Assembly (NCBI GenBank): GCA_032718475.1
Contig: JAUCBJ010007204.1
Coordinates: 85,154 to 149,153 of the forward strand
Direction of reading: 5' to 3'
DNA from: Nemertoderma westbladi
Taxonomy: Eukaryota > Xenacoelomorpha > Nemertodermatida > Nemertodermatidae
DNA length: 64,000 bases
Under the pieces are notes generated by a model. It was given only the letters and a program-made list of their open reading frames with translations, ran no database searches and had not been told where the DNA came from. A program made the translations under genes and the position numbers. This document shows, one piece after another, positions 32,810 to 46,700 of the stretch (its first letter is position 1; every line of letters starts with the position of its first letter).

Positions 32810-35800
32810 TTAAGTTGGGGAGTCCCTAGATGTTTGTTGGATTAGGGAGGTGGTCGTGGGAAGAGTATCTTGTCTCCCATAGTTTCCGGAGAGTTCTCTG
32901 TCTCTTTCCAGTAAACATAAACGACCCACTGGGCGATTGAGCTGCTGCGTCTCGAAGACAATTCCCGGTTTCTTGAAGTTACGTCGCATGACGACGAGTT
33001 CTACCGATCGCACCAAACCGTCATCCGAGATGTGTGTCTCGATTATACGACCTGTCTGCCACCTCTTACGTGGAAGATCTACATCCACAATAAGAACCAT
33101 GTCTCCAGCGCTAACGTTTTCTTGCTGCGCAAACCACTTAGTTCGAAGTTGTAGCGTGGGCAGATAATGTTTTTCGAAATGGTCAGCGAAACGACGGGAT
33201 AACAACTGCATGAGTTGCCAAGTTTGTCGGCAGTATTCGTCTCCGTCTGTGATTTCCGATTGTGGGAGCATGGCTACAGGTTTCTTCAGTAGGAAGTGCG
33301 CGGGTGTTAGCGCCTCCAGGGAATCGGGACTCGATGAGACTGGCATAAGCGGTCTCTCGTTGAGATAGGCGGCGATTTCTTCCATTAACGTCCGCAAAAG
33401 TTCGTCGGTGAGATAAGCGCGGCAAGGCACTATAAAATGAAATGCCGTCTTCACACTTCTTATTAATCTCTCCCAACTTCCTCCCCACCAAGGGGCGTCG
33501 GCGGCGTTGAAGGTCCAACTAGACGCTGTTACTCGTAGTTGGTCGTCCACCTGTCTTTGGTTCCAATCTTTGACGTAAGCTTTGATTTCATTGTTGGCAC
33601 CAATGAAGTTTGTTCCCTTATCAGATCTCATCGTGTTACTAGTGCCAAAGCGAGCGATCTGTCGTCGTAAGCTTAATAGAAAGCTGTTGGTAGATAAATC
33701 GTTCACCATATCGAGATGGATGGCTCTACAAGTCATACAAACAAAGATTACACACCATCTCTTGACTATAGTCCTAGCACGATATACTTCAATAGGGCCA
33801 AATAAATCCACACCGGTATTAGTAAAGGGTGGTTCATAAAAGCTTACTCGTTCCCTAGGTAATTCTGCCTCTCTCTGTGTTAAAGGCCTACTGAATGCTT
33901 TCCTACAGGGTATACAGTTCCTAAGAACTTGGTTCAGAGCTCTACGGGCTTTATAAAAATAATAGCGAGTTCGAATTTCGCTAAGAACTCGTTCTCTACC
34001 AGCATGATAAAGTTTGCTGTGAACATCTACAATCATCTTGACTTGTATTTCAAGATTTCTAATGAGTATGGGGAACTTAGTATCAAAGGATAATGGGGCA
34101 TTCGTTAACCTTCCTCCAACACGTATCAACCCATCTATCATTGTGCTAGAGAAACGATCCCTTAAGCGCATCTGTGGATTTCTCAACAACAGGAAATACT
34201 TATCGGAATCTTCATAGCATTGTAAGAGTCTCAGCATCTGTTTGTTGGTTTCTTCATGCTCCTGATAACTGATCTTCTCCTTCAGAAACTTGTCGGGTAC
34301 CTTATATTTGGGAATGTCTTTAATAACATGGACCTGCACTGATGTGATTGGAGCGGTATCACCCTTTGTTTTCATCCCAGAGTAGTGATGGTGAAAACAT
34401 CTCTTTAAATATGTAACGGCCTTACAGAGTCGATTCCAGGAACTGTAGTGATGTATCGCTCTCTGCAGAAGTGGTGAGAGTCCTTGCGAGACGTCTGGTA
34501 TGCCAGATTTCCAATCTTTATCACGGATTTCCACAATGGGTTTATTTGTGGCTGTGGGTTTCTGATCCAAAGCGTCGTCTCCGGAAGTATGTAGTACAGA
34601 CAGATCTACTGTGGGTTTGAATAACTTCGATTTACTCGCCTGAGTTTTAGGTTTGACTTTCTCCGCTCCCTTGGCCTGTCTAATTTCTGCTGTAGTAAGA
34701 TGAGGAGGCCATTCTTCTTCTTCTTTGTAGAGGAAGTCGGGTCCACCTAACCAGTCTGGAGTATCTACCAGTTCTTGTGGAGTTGCTCCCCTGGAAGCGA
34801 TGTCCGCTGGATTAATCGTTCCGGGGCAATGTCTCCATTGATCCATCGTCGTGCGACTGAGTATAATAGCTACTCTGTTGGTAACGAAGACGCTGAACTG
34901 ACAGACTTCATTGGTTATATACTCCAACACGAGTAAAGCGTCGGTCCAATAGACAGTTTTCTCCAGGGGATAGTCGATCTGTTCTGTTACATTCCGGCCG
35001 ATGGCTGTAGCGTATAGAGCCGCTTTTAACTCCGCTTGAGGAACTTTCAACTTGTTGTTTATCAATGCCTTAGAGGTAACCAAGGCAACTTTGATTCTGT
35101 CCGGAGTTTCCACCCTTAGGTAGGCTACTATACCTATTCCCATATCGCTGGCGTCTCCAAACACATGGAGTTGATATGAATACGTAGGGAGAACATGACC
35201 AAAATATGAACGGGAAATTATGAAGTTTTCGATGGCTGGTAGAGAATCTTCCCATTTCATCCACTTCTTTAATAATTCTCCCTTAAGTGGATCGTCCCAT
35301 GAGTGGCTTTCAAGCCACATTTGTTGTACTAAACTCCGAGCAATCAATATAACTGGGCTAATAAATCCCAATGGATCGAAATAAGTGCTCAGGATACTTA
35401 AACAAATCCGTTTAGTCCGAACTGGATTATCTCGCTGTTTTAGTTGGAAAAACAGGATATCTCTTTCTGTGTCCCATTTCAAACCAAGGGTCTTAGTTTC
35501 TGGGAGATCATCCTTTATTAGATCTAGGTCTTTTGTTCCTCGATCTTCTACCGGGATCGACTCCAGAAACTCACGGGAGTTGCTGGTGAATTTAGTTAAT
35601 CGAAATCCACCTTTCTTTAAGCATTCTACCGTTCCTTTAGCGACCTCAATGGCTTCTTCTACTGATGGAAGGGACTTCAGATTATCGTCCATGTAGATGT
35701 CTCGTTTGATATTGTCGATCACTTCTTTAGAGAAGGCGTCTCGGTTGTCATCCGCAGTGGTGCGCACCACGGAACAGGCGTTTGAAGGGCTCGAGATTAT

Positions 35801-37890
35801 CCCAAAAGCTTGGATGGTCATCCAATACTCCACAGGTTTCTTATTGAGGTCTCCTTCAGGCCACCACAAAAATCGTAGGCTATCTCGATCCCTATCCAGC
35901 GCTTTGACTTGTAAGAACATGCCTTCTATATCTGAGGCGAAAGCAATGGAGTATTGTCTTAATCTTAGTAGTATTCCCAACAAGGATTGGAGTAAGTTGG
36001 GTCCGGGTAACAATTCAGAATGGGTCCGGGTAACAATTCAGAATTAAGAGATTGGCCCATATAAAGGGCGGAACCGTCAAACACCACTCGTACTTCATGG
36101 GGTTTACCGGGTTTGGGAACGTAATGGTGAGTTAAATAATACGTTCTCTCAGTTATGGGTGTTTCTTCCGGTACTAGCTCCGCATATCCCTTGCTAATAA
36201 ACTTCTTCAACTGTGTTTGATATATTTCTTTAGCTGAAGAATTTGCCGTAAGGCGTCGATGTAGTTGAGCAATTCTTTTCTCCGCCAAAGGTCTGTTGTT
36301 AATGAACTTTGGTTCTCGCTTTCGGAAAGGAAGTCCGATCTCATACCTACCTTGATCTTTAAGAAAACAAGTAGTTGTCGCTTGGATCTGCTTGGCTCTT
36401 TCTTCCTCCACCGATAGGGCCTTATCGTAGGAGTTGGGCTCTACGACCTCTTGAGTAAAGAATCTCACGGCGTGTTCATCCCGAGTCTTGGCATTATAAC
36501 GTTCAATGACGTCATTAAGCTCATCGTTATAGTCGTCTCGCTCAGATGGGAGAAGGAGTTGACATAAGTTCACTTGATTTTGCCAAGTCTCGCTTTCCTT
36601 AAGGAGATCGATGGCATTCTCCTCATCAAAAAGTTGATGTATATCGTCGTTGTCTGAGGAGTATGGAGTTCCCTCAGTTGGATCGTCGAACTCACTGTTC
36701 TCAACTTCCCATTCTCGCGCTTGATATACCTGATCTTTCGGTAATCTTTCCATGAGAGTTCTACGGGAAGGGCCAGTAAAGTACCAACCTACTCTAGTTC
36801 TTCCCGCATAAACTTGTAGAGGTTGCGGTTGAGCAGGTCGTTTCTCCAATGTCTCGAGCGCTTCATGCGCATTTTGACCGATGAGTATTTGCACTCCAGG
36901 ATAATCTGTCTGGAATCGAGGTATCTTAAGATGTTGGATGCTCTCATCCTCGTCCCAATTATAAAGGTCTGCTTGAGTATTAGCGAAGTTCTTTATAGCC
37001 ACCATTTTCACTGACCTTATGCTATGTTCTCCTAGTTCGTCCTGGGGGGTGGACAACGCACCTACATAATAATCCGCGGTTACTGTGGATTTCCAAACTT
37101 GCATAATTCCTGACATTTTTAGCTTAGTTCGGAACTTGGGTTGTCCAGCGAATATGTCTTCGGCTAGCTCTTTGTCGATGAATGTTCCTGTACTACCGGA
37201 GTCAAGGAGGGCGTTCACTACATAACTCCTTTTTGGTCCGTGGACCCTTACCTGTACCACAGGAAATTCTCTAATCCCTACATTGGAAGTTGGCGCTTTC
37301 CAAGATGGTTGTCGATCAGAAGTAGTTAGAGCGAGGTCAATGTCTGTATCTTTTTCATAAATGAGTGCTCGATACACTGTGGTATTTATCATGTAACAGG
37401 ATTCGTTTTCGTCGGAGAACTCGTCTGTATAGAATCCTTCCATCTCAGATTGATCAGTGTCGTTCACATCACTGAACTGGACATGTAGTTCGGAATCACT
37501 TACCTGACTCGGACTATTTCGCTCGAATTCAGTGTGCAACAAGATATGATGTTTCGCACCGCACTTGGCACATCTTGTGTCAGAGTAACAGGTTCGCCGT
37601 TGGTGTCCATGTCTGAGGCAATTATAACACAACCGCTTATCCCACATGACTTCACGTCTCTCAGTTAATGATTTCTTTAGAAATTCATCACACATATTCA
37701 AGCGATGGGTCCCATCACATAGCGCACATTTCGGTTTGATGTTACTCACCTTACTTTGCGTAACATTGTGCACACTTGCTTTTTCTTCGGGCTTTCTCAC
37801 CTGAATTCTCTTGGGAGACGTAGGAGGAGTTTTTCTTACCTGTTCTCTCTTGTCATTTGTTCGAGTCATAGTCACTATGAATATAATCAA
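32810..37890 (-). pseudogene. Gag-Pol of copy B, frameshifted and missing capsid region
   Basis: From the plus-strand right end: zinc knuckles (about 37720-37530, ending HHILLH), protease (DSGSTG, about 37200), linker, RT, RNase H, HHCC, integrase and DUF5641-type end, closely matching copy A. The frame breaks at 35999-36044, where a 23-bp tandem duplication in the LLPGPN region shifts it; the downstream frame (36013-32810) then runs 1067 codons without a stop and keeps YMDD (about 35690). Upstream, the capsid-like DUF1759 part present in copies A and C is deleted (about 1.9 kb). The protein cannot be made in one piece. Confidence 0.88.
35999..36044 (-). repeat. 23-bp perfect tandem duplication that shifts the pol frame
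   Basis: Two adjacent identical 23-mers (35999-36021 and 36022-36044), each starting GGGTCCGGGTAACAATTC. Copy A has only one. Because 23 is not a multiple of three, pol is frameshifted in the RT domain. Confidence 0.9.
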
Positions 37891-37915
37891 CTTACAATGA
37901 GTAAACTAATAACAA

Positions 37916-39082
37916 CTATATATGGATAATATATGACCTATCTATACACGAATATATTTCGTACAGTTGTTCATCAAATTTAGCCTGGTTCGTAGCCCTC
38001 ATTTCCACATCGATGGCATCCAACACACGCTGGGCTCCTTCACTATTAGGGCTAAGCCCCTCTAACCTTCTCCTCAACTCTTCATCACCTAAAAAACGTT
38101 GATAGTCTGACAGATAGATGTCAATGGCATCCCTCTTATGCGGTTTCTCTGCCATCACTTCACTTTCCACTTGGGAAAAAGTAGCGTCTGTTGATTCTCC
38201 ATAGGTTGAGCGCTCCTCCAGCTGAGCTTTCCACTGAGCTGTTCCTTGAACCTGGCGACTCACCCGTTGAAACCAAGTCTTTACGGCAACTTGCAACGAC
38301 GTGTCTTGTCTTCTTTTAGAAGCCTCCTCAAAGGCAGATAAGATTAGTCTGATTCGCAGAATTCTTTCTCTAACTTGATAAAGCAGTTGTCCCTGCTCTT
38401 GAGGTCCTTGAGGTTGTTGAAACAGTTGTTTTTCTACTCTCTCCATAGAGCTGAAGAATCCCTGTGCGTATCCGGCTGCGGACCTCTTCCACACAGCTGG
38501 ATCGATGGTTTCCTTGGCTACTCCCATCCGGTGTATGTCTTCCCAGGCAGCTTCTGATAAAACAAACGGGAGTCCGGGTCCGGGGAAGTTCCATTGCGAC
38601 TCGACCATAGACTTCAGTTCTTCCCTTGTGTATCCCTCATAACTATCTTTAGTTGATCGCTTACTTCTCGCCCAATCGATCTGGTGTTCTTCCACCGCGA
38701 TCAATAACCTAGTGAGTACGGCTGCAGGAAGGATGAGAAGGGGATCCGAATAAACCGCATCCGTCGTCCTTGCTCCGCGCTCGGGTGTCAGCTCTACAGT
38801 ATCTTCACTACTGGAGCTGTCGGGCCGCTGAGAAATAAGTTCTTGGCTCGCGGGTTGTTGCTGTTCCGCTGCTTCTTGGTCCCGCTTGACCTGAGCTCGA
38901 GTGCCTATGATAGACCTACGACGTTGGACCAGCCTATGTTCTGTTATTACTACTGGAGGGATGACCTTCCTCACAGTGGGAGGTGAACTGAACTTAGGAC
39001 TAGATGGTTCTACACCTCTATCTGAGTCGCAGATAGTTACATCTAATAAACTGTCTGACAGGTTCTGCTTAGTATCAGACAT
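37916..39082 (-). pseudogene. Gag N-terminal part, copy B
   Basis: The ATG at 39082 matches the gag start of copy C (MSDT). The 388 codons contain a Ser/Pro-rich N-terminus, a Gln-rich stretch, and a middle block of about 190 residues (Trp-, Arg- and Gln-rich) that copy C has lost. The frame runs to a point shared with copy C (AIDVEM, NQAKFDE) and then stops after about 20 foreign residues, because about 1.9 kb of gag is deleted before the next frame at 37890. This is the only record in the window of the full Gag N-terminus. Confidence 0.8.
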
Positions 39083-41181
39083 GTTTGTTTACACAGTTGA
39101 ATGTCCACTGCTATATTACAGTCTAAGCAAGTCTAGTAGTTCAGCACCAACTGCTAGCCTAATAATTAATCACCGATACTGCCACTCAGTGTAGCGTGAT
39201 ATATATATAATATTAGAATACCGGTATGCTTATGGTATATATAAGTATAATTATTAACTAGAATTAATTACAGAATACCGGTATGATTTCAGCTTAAGTT
39301 TATGAACATAAAGATAATAAGCCTATTGTAAATACCGGTATATCAATTATTTTAAATAACTGAATTTCTGAATTTTAAGGGTTACTTGGTTACTTTAACT
39401 TACTTTATTACCGTTATTTAAGCAGTGGTCCAACTGATATTGAGACCTAGTTGTTGTATGGCAGGCCTACTATTTATAAATCGTTTGAGTTGATTTATAA
39501 TATATATATACCCGTTTAATGGGTTTTGTCAATGTTTGAAATAAATGTTATTATTTCTGGGGGAGTCACTACACATAAGCTGTGCGCTCTCAGTGGAGTG
39601 CTACTTGTTAGACATTAAAACAAATAATTCTAATTTACCTAAGTTACTTAATACTACAAATTACGTACAATTCGGGTTGAGATTACAATCTCTAAATAAA
39701 CACAAAAATTTAATTACAAATACACAAATACAAATTTTTAGGGTAATTTTACAAGAAGTCTACTAACCAGCCTAACAAAGGGTTAGAATATCTGGTTATT
39801 ACAACGGACAGGTTACTACGGTATTTGAAAATAATAAGTAGTAGTAAATATACTGCGTTGTCCAGATAGGAAAATACCACCGTCTGACGACCTATAACCG
39901 TATCGCTATAGGTACTACGTTATGTATCACGGAGTGTCCCTACCTAGAAGTTAATTACCGCGGTCTACCAGAACCAACGTGCCTATTAACCACTTTACAA
40001 CACATATACACTGCCTACACACTAATTGCTTTCGGAAAGCACTGTACACTAAACCCTAAATTAGGTACAAGTACTTGTACAACAAATAATTAGTAGTTAA
40101 AAATACTTGAACAGCTAAAAGAACCACGGTATCTGCCGGAGTGACCAAAGCACAAAATCTCCAGTCTTTACCTACGCCGAGCAGCCCTGATGTAGTACCG
40201 GGGTTAGTTTAACTATAACGGTATGTATAACAAACACAATTACTGTAGGAATAAACTTGGGGATATGAATGTTGCGAATAATAGCATAAACTCTGAATAA
40301 TAAATATTACGCTACGCGTACAAACTACTCAAACAAAATGCAGACCAAATACTGACAGACTACTATCAAGCCTAAACAAACTACGGTATATGCAGACTCC
40401 GAAATGGTTAAGTAGTATGCGTTCTAACCCAGTAGTATGACTTATTCTTTAGATGGGGGTTTACCTTACAGCTATGGCTGCCCCTACTTCCTAACCGTTC
40501 TTTATCGGACAGATGCTTTACACACACCGAAATTTCCTCAAACCCAACAGCAGCCAGACAACTATCCAGCCTACAAATTATCTAAATAAAATTATACGCT
40601 ACCCGTACAGACTACACAAACAAAGTACAGACTAAACGATGGCAGACTACTATCAAGCCTAAATAAACCACAGGACATGCAGACTCCGAAATGGTTAAGT
40701 AGTATGCGTTCTAACCCAGTAGTACGACTTATTCTTTAGATGGGGGTTTACCTTACAGCTATGGCTGCCCCTACTTCCTAACCGTTCTTTATCGGACATA
40801 CACTCTACATGCACTGCAATCCGTTCAGACCTAATCAACAGTTAGCCAACAGTCAAGCCTACAAATTATCTGTACAATCTGAGCAGGCTTACACGCCTTC
40901 TGCTCAATACTGGCCTACAAATAAATAAAACTGACAGAAATAGGCCTAAGTAAAATCCCAATAAAAACCAGGCGTCCCCGATTAATTATTAAGACCTACC
41001 GGCATATAATAATCAAATCGAATAATACTGCTGTACCTGTACTGTTGTAGGTACCGGTCCGGATGATCAGGCAGTCAGGCCTACTGGTTACCGGTCGACC
41101 GGTACTTTCGACTAGATTGCTTACACTGCAATCCAGAAGCAATATCTGTTATTGTTTCTGGATTAGATCAATATCTGTTAT
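39083..41181 (-). other. Leader of copy B with 287-bp repeats
   Basis: 2.1 kb of untranslated leader. Two diverged units 287 bp apart (shared block GCAGACTCCGAAATGG at 40392 and 40679) correspond to the 288-bp units of copy C. Copies of the palindrome ATACCGGTAT lie near the gag start (about 39219-39345). No gene is supported; a 73-codon frame at 39545 is chance-like. Confidence 0.65.
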
Positions 41182-42357
41182 TGTTTGCGCTTTTAAGACC
41201 TTTGACAGTTTAACCTGCCAAATTAGGATGTCTTTTAGATGATATATAGTCTTTAGCCTATGACGAGTATTTGATACATTACATTAGCCGAAGCCAGTCT
41301 ATGCGCAATCATTCACCCGTTGGATATACCCGGGAGACTGAGTTCGGAGCTTAATGATTGATGGTGTAAGCCTACTGTATTATTCGACTGATCGTAATAT
41401 ATAATCTCTGACTAATATTATTCACTTTCGGGAAATATTAACAGTTCCTTTAGGACGTGGCGCTCTAAATATATAAACAGAGTTATGGCTTAAACTAGAC
41501 ACAACGAAAAGGCTATAGATTTACGTATATGGCGCATTCTTTAGGAGATGCTTTGTTATCAGTTACGATCATACACAATGCTGCACAATACTGCACACTA
41601 ATCTGCCGACCTTCACTAAATTTGGTCACGTATAAAGAGAGCAACATACAATTTATGTTGGGCATATGAAATAGCATTAGATTCACTTCAAACCACTTAA
41701 CATAGGTCATAGGTCGCAATCGTTTATCTGTAACCGGTCTCTCTAACCTTTAGTATATCAAGAAGGTGGGATGTCTGACTATTGATCAGTATTCCGATAT
41801 AATATTTCATCAACCAATATAATGAATAACCGACAGTAAAAGCAGTAATATTAAGGTATAAATGATTATTAAGTGAATGAGTTAACTCGGTAACTCGCTT
41901 GTGCAAATCGTTTGATAACAGATATACGTTCTATAATTAAGCCTACTAATGTAAGACTAAAGACTGAAAACACGGAGGTGCCAAAAGCCGGTGTTCTTAG
42001 GCTCTGGGCAAAAACATAACACTGAACTACTGAGTTCTGTATCCACCTCCAACACAGAGTCAAAAAACGCTCTGATTGGTCAACCGAACAACGAGAGAAC
42101 AAAGAAACAAAGAAATGTCGACGTGGCAATATCAGCTGTTAGCCGTCGTCATGGTAGCGACACTGTTTTCAAGAGTATCTAGCTTATCGCGTCACGAGAT
42201 TGCGGATTATGTCCTCTAAAGTACAAATACAGAAGAAATGACTTTTATGTCCTCTAAAACACCAGCACAGCAAGGACACGGCCCTTCCATGCCTGGTAAA
42301 CCAACTACAGAGTACTTTAAGGGAAAATAACCGGTTAATGACGCAAAAGCTTTTACA
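41182..42357 (-). mobile_element. 5' LTR of copy B (1176 bp)
   Basis: Nearly identical to 26505-27673. I count about seven substitutions plus a 7-bp tandem duplication (CATAGGT, about 41701-41714) that accounts for the length difference. Confidence 0.9.
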
Positions 42358-43731
42358 CAGCGTTTGGTTTGTATTTTGTTTGAGAATTCTGTACGGGTAG
42401 CGTAATATTTATTATTCAGAGTTTATGCGATTATTCGCAACATTCATATCCCCAAGTTTATTCCTACAGTAATTGTGTTTGTTACACATACCATTATAGT
42501 TAAATTAACCCCGGTACTACACGGGCTGCTTGGCGTAGGAAAAGACTGGTGACTTTGTGCTTCGGTCACTCCAGCAGATGCCGTGGTTCTTTTAACTGTT
42601 CAAGTATATTTAACTACTGATTATTTGTTGTATCAGTACTTGTACCTAATTTAGGGTCTAGTGTACAGTGCTTTCCGAAGTAATGTGTAGGCAGTATATT
42701 TGTGTTGTAAAGTGGTTAATAGGCACGTTGGATCTGGTAGTCCTCGGTAATTAACTTCCAGGTAGGAACACTCCGTGATACATAACGTAGTACCTATAGC
42801 GATACGGCTATAGGTCGTCAGGCGGTGGTATTTTCCTATCTGGACAGTGCAATATATTTACTACTACTTATTATTTTCAAATACCGTAGTACCCTGTCCG
42901 TTGTAATAATCAGAATCCTAACCCTTTGTTAGGCTGGTTTGTAGACTTCCTGTGAAATTACCCTAAAAATTTCGTACGTAATCTTTTGTTGTGTTTAATT
43001 AGAGATTTAATCTCACCCGTATCGTAAGTAATTTGTAGTATTAAGTAACTTAGGTAAATTAGAATTATCTGTTTTAGTGTAGCAAGTTGTAGTGTTTAGT
43101 GGTAGCACTTCACTGAGAGCGTACAGCTTCTGTGTAGTGACTCCCCCAGACAGCCAGAAATAATAACATTTATTTCAAATGTTGACAAAACCCATTTTAA
43201 ACGGGTATATAAATATTATAAATCAACTCAAACGATTTATAAATAGTAGGCCTGCCATACAACAACTAGGTCTCAATATCAGTTGGACTACTGCTTAAAT
43301 AACGGTAATAAAGTAAGTTAAAGTAACCAAGTAACCCTAAAATATTCAGAAATTCAATTATTCTAAAATAATTGACATACCGGTATTTACCATAGGCTTA
43401 TTATATTTATTTCTATAAATTTGTGCTGAAATCATACCGGTATTCTGTAATTAATTCTAGTTCATAATTATACTTATATATACTATAAGTGTAAGCTGCA
43501 TACCGGTATTCACGATAGGCCTATTATATATATTTATATATATTTGTGCTAAAATTATATACCGGTACTCTGTGACAAACCTAGTTTACAATACTTATAT
43601 ATACTATAAGTGTATACCGGTATTCTAATATACTGTAATAAATTACCGGTACTAGGCCAACAGTGATACTGAATTGCTAGACTTGCTTTAGCTGTAATCA
43701 TAGCAGTAGGCATTCAACTGTACAAACAAAC
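42358..43731 (+). other. Copy C leader, right part
   Basis: Continuation of the copy C leader after the nested insertion, opening with the second CAGCG. From about 43376 to 43650 it carries a tandem repeat of roughly 117-120 bp, each unit holding ATACCGGTAT-type palindromes; six such sites precede the gag ATG. Copy B has about one unit here. No coding sequence. Confidence 0.65.
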
Positions 43732-46700
43732 ATGTCTGACACAACCCAATCACTGTCGGATAGTCTCTTAGAAAGTGTTAGAATGACTGTTAGACAGTGT
43801 CTTAAAAAGATCAGTGACCCAGATCCAAGTATAGAACATCCTAGATCCAAGTCTAAGTCACCTACTATTGTCAAAAAGGCCATCCCTACAGTAGTAGTGT
43901 CAGACCCTAGGCTAGTAGAACAACGTAGGTCTATCATCGGTACTCGGGCCCAAGTCAAGCGGGATCAAGAAGCAGCTGTCAAACAGCAGCAACATCCTAG
44001 CCTAGAACCTAGTTCTCAGCGGCCCGATAGCTCCAGTAGTTCGGATACTGCTGAGCGGACGCCCGAACGCGGAGCGAAGATGGCAGATACGGTTTATGAT
44101 GAGCGGCCAACCTATGAAAAATCAACCGACGCCACTTCTTCTCAAGTGGAAAGCGAGGTGGAAAGCGAAGTGGAAAGCGAATTAACAGCAGCAGAGAAGC
44201 CGCGAACTAGAGACGCGATTGACATCTATCTGTCAGACTATCAGCGATTCCTAGGAGACGAAGAGTTGAGGAGATGACTGTCTGGACTTCGCCCTAATAG
44301 TGAAGGAACCAAGCTTGTGTTGGACGCAATCGATGCGGAAATGTTAGCTGCAAACCAAGCTAAATTTGATGAAAAACTCCGCCTCGTTAGAGTCCAAGAA
44401 GAACAAGTAAAGAAAAAACGGATAGAGGACCGAAAGGCAGCGGCAATGGCAATGGCAGAAGTGGAAAGAAAGGCGGCAGCGGCAATGGCAATGGCGGCAA
44501 AGGCAGTGGCAGAAGCAGAACGGAGAGCGTCTGAGGAGACTACCCAACTGGAGTTGGAAAATCTGCAAGAGACGCAAGACTGCATAAATAAACAGTTAAC
44601 TGCTAGTCACATGCAGATGATGAGAAGATCTACTCCCAAACGCCAGGGATACACATCATCGGAGGAAAGCGAAACCACCGATCCTGAAGGCGGAGGAAAT
44701 AGATCTCGTCTAAGCAGGCGTAGAAAAACATCTCACCGTCACAAATTGCCTGATTTGCCCCCAGCGGTTAGAAGACAACTAGCTAGCACAGACTTAGGTA
44801 GTACAGAACACACAGAACAAATTATTCAGGTCAAAGGACTCCCTACAATAGTTGATGAGCCTGAAATAATTGGGCCTGTCGTTCCCAAAGCCACTCCTGT
44901 GCTAGAGACCCCTGTACTTCCAGAGCTTAACTCTAAATTCCCTTTACACAGTACTACACTGCCTGTACCCGGTAGAACAGTCCATGAGAATATCCCTGTC
45001 CTGGAAGCTGAGAGAGAAATCAAAGATTTGTCTCCCGTCGTCCCACGTCAGCCCGCTACAATGTTGGCGACTCCCGCTTCGGCGGTCGAGTGGGTAGAGG
45101 AGGGACGGCGGGGGATGAATCTCCTGCTCGGACAGATGCAGGAGACTGTCTACCAACTTAAGGGAACTGTAAGGGAAGGTAGGGCAGAATTGCAAGAAGT
45201 GCAGCAAAGTATAGCGCTGGAACGCGACAAATTAGTCAATATACAAAAGAGTATACCAATACCCCCTGTAACATTGTGTCAACCTGTTAGGTCTGAAGTA
45301 TTACATGCGCAAGGTGTGGAGCCTACACGCATCTATACTGCTAATGAAGTAGAAACTCCTATAGCAAACCCTATTAAGGGTGATTATAAACCTGTTGTTA
45401 ATGATATTCCCTATAGACCTGATAATAATCCGGGAAATTTATATACCGATAATTCGATATTAAATAACACTATGGCCCAAGAAAGCTTTACGCGTCAGAT
45501 GGCTAGAACAGAAGCCCGCCAAGCGGTTAAAGTGGGAGAGATCGTCAAATTCAACGGAGATGAGATGAAATGGTTACCTTTCAATGAATATTACAAAGAT
45601 AGTATACAGAACTCTGTACTATCTAACGGAGAGAAGCTTAGATTCCTCATCAAGTGTTTGGAAGGACCTCCCAAGTTAATGGCGTTAAAGTTTATTGGAC
45701 ATCCAGAAGGATTAAGACAAGTTTGGGATACATTAAACATCAGGTACGGTAACAAGGATAACATAGCTAAGTATTTGTATGCAAAATTAGTAGCCCCCCG
45801 AAACTTCCTTAGTAGCGGGATTATAGAGTTTTCCGATGAGATTCAGGAGATCTGTAGACAATTGGACTGGTTAGGTAAGTCTCATGAATATCAGAGTTCC
45901 ATGGTTATTGGAGCCGTAGTCTCTACTTTACCAAAGGGTGGAGTATGTACACGCTGGGACAAGAAAGTGTTGTATATGAATGAACAGCAACGACGAAGCC
46001 CTACCATGGCTGATCTCATGTCCTTCTTAGATGGTGAAGTAAAACTACAACTCATAAAGCAGTCCAGAGAGAAAACATCGGAAAATAAGGTAAGTGAGAA
46101 ACCCGTTTCTAGGAGAAGGATAATACCAGTGTGTTATACTGACGACGGCGAAAGCCAAGCTTCTCAAGAAGAGGACAGCGGGAAAGACACAGGAAAATCT
46201 TACTATGACAACAAGACCTATAAAGACGTAAGTAAATACAAGTCTCGAACCAGTGACAGGAGAGAACAGGTAACAACAACTCCTCCTACGTCTCCTAAGA
46301 GAATTCACGGAAGAAAGCCCGAAGAAAGAACGAGAGTGCATAACGTTACCCAAGGTAAGGTGAGTACCATCAAACCAAAATGTGCGCTGTGCGACGGGCC
46401 CCACCGTTTGAGTGCGTGTGCTGAATTTCTAAAGAAATCCCTTGTAGACAGACGTACAGTCCTGTGGAATAAGCGGTTATGCTATAATTGCCTCAGATCA
46501 GGACACCAACGGCGAACCTGTTACTCCGACGTAAAGTGTGCAAAGTGTGGCGCGAAACATCACATCTTGTTACACAGTGAGTTCGAACGAGACAACCCGA
46601 GTCAGGTAAGTGAGCCCGAACTACATGTCCAATTCAGTGATGTAAATGACACTGATCAAGAATCTGAGATGGAAGGATTCTATACGGACGAATTCTCCGA

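Larger units (their letters stand above)
26505..42357 (-). mobile_element. BEL/Pao retrotransposon copy B (15.9 kb), nested in copy C
   Basis: LTRs at both ends are flanked by the 5-bp TSD CAGCG (26500-26504 and 42358-42362), which fixes the ends exactly. The order on the minus strand is LTR, 2.1 kb leader, gag N-terminus, pol, spacer, ORF-X, LTR. It belongs to the same family as A and C but to another subfamily, since its LTR is shorter and clearly diverged from theirs. It carries a gag deletion, a 23-bp duplication in RT and an ORF-X deletion, so it cannot be autonomous as written. Confidence 0.92.
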
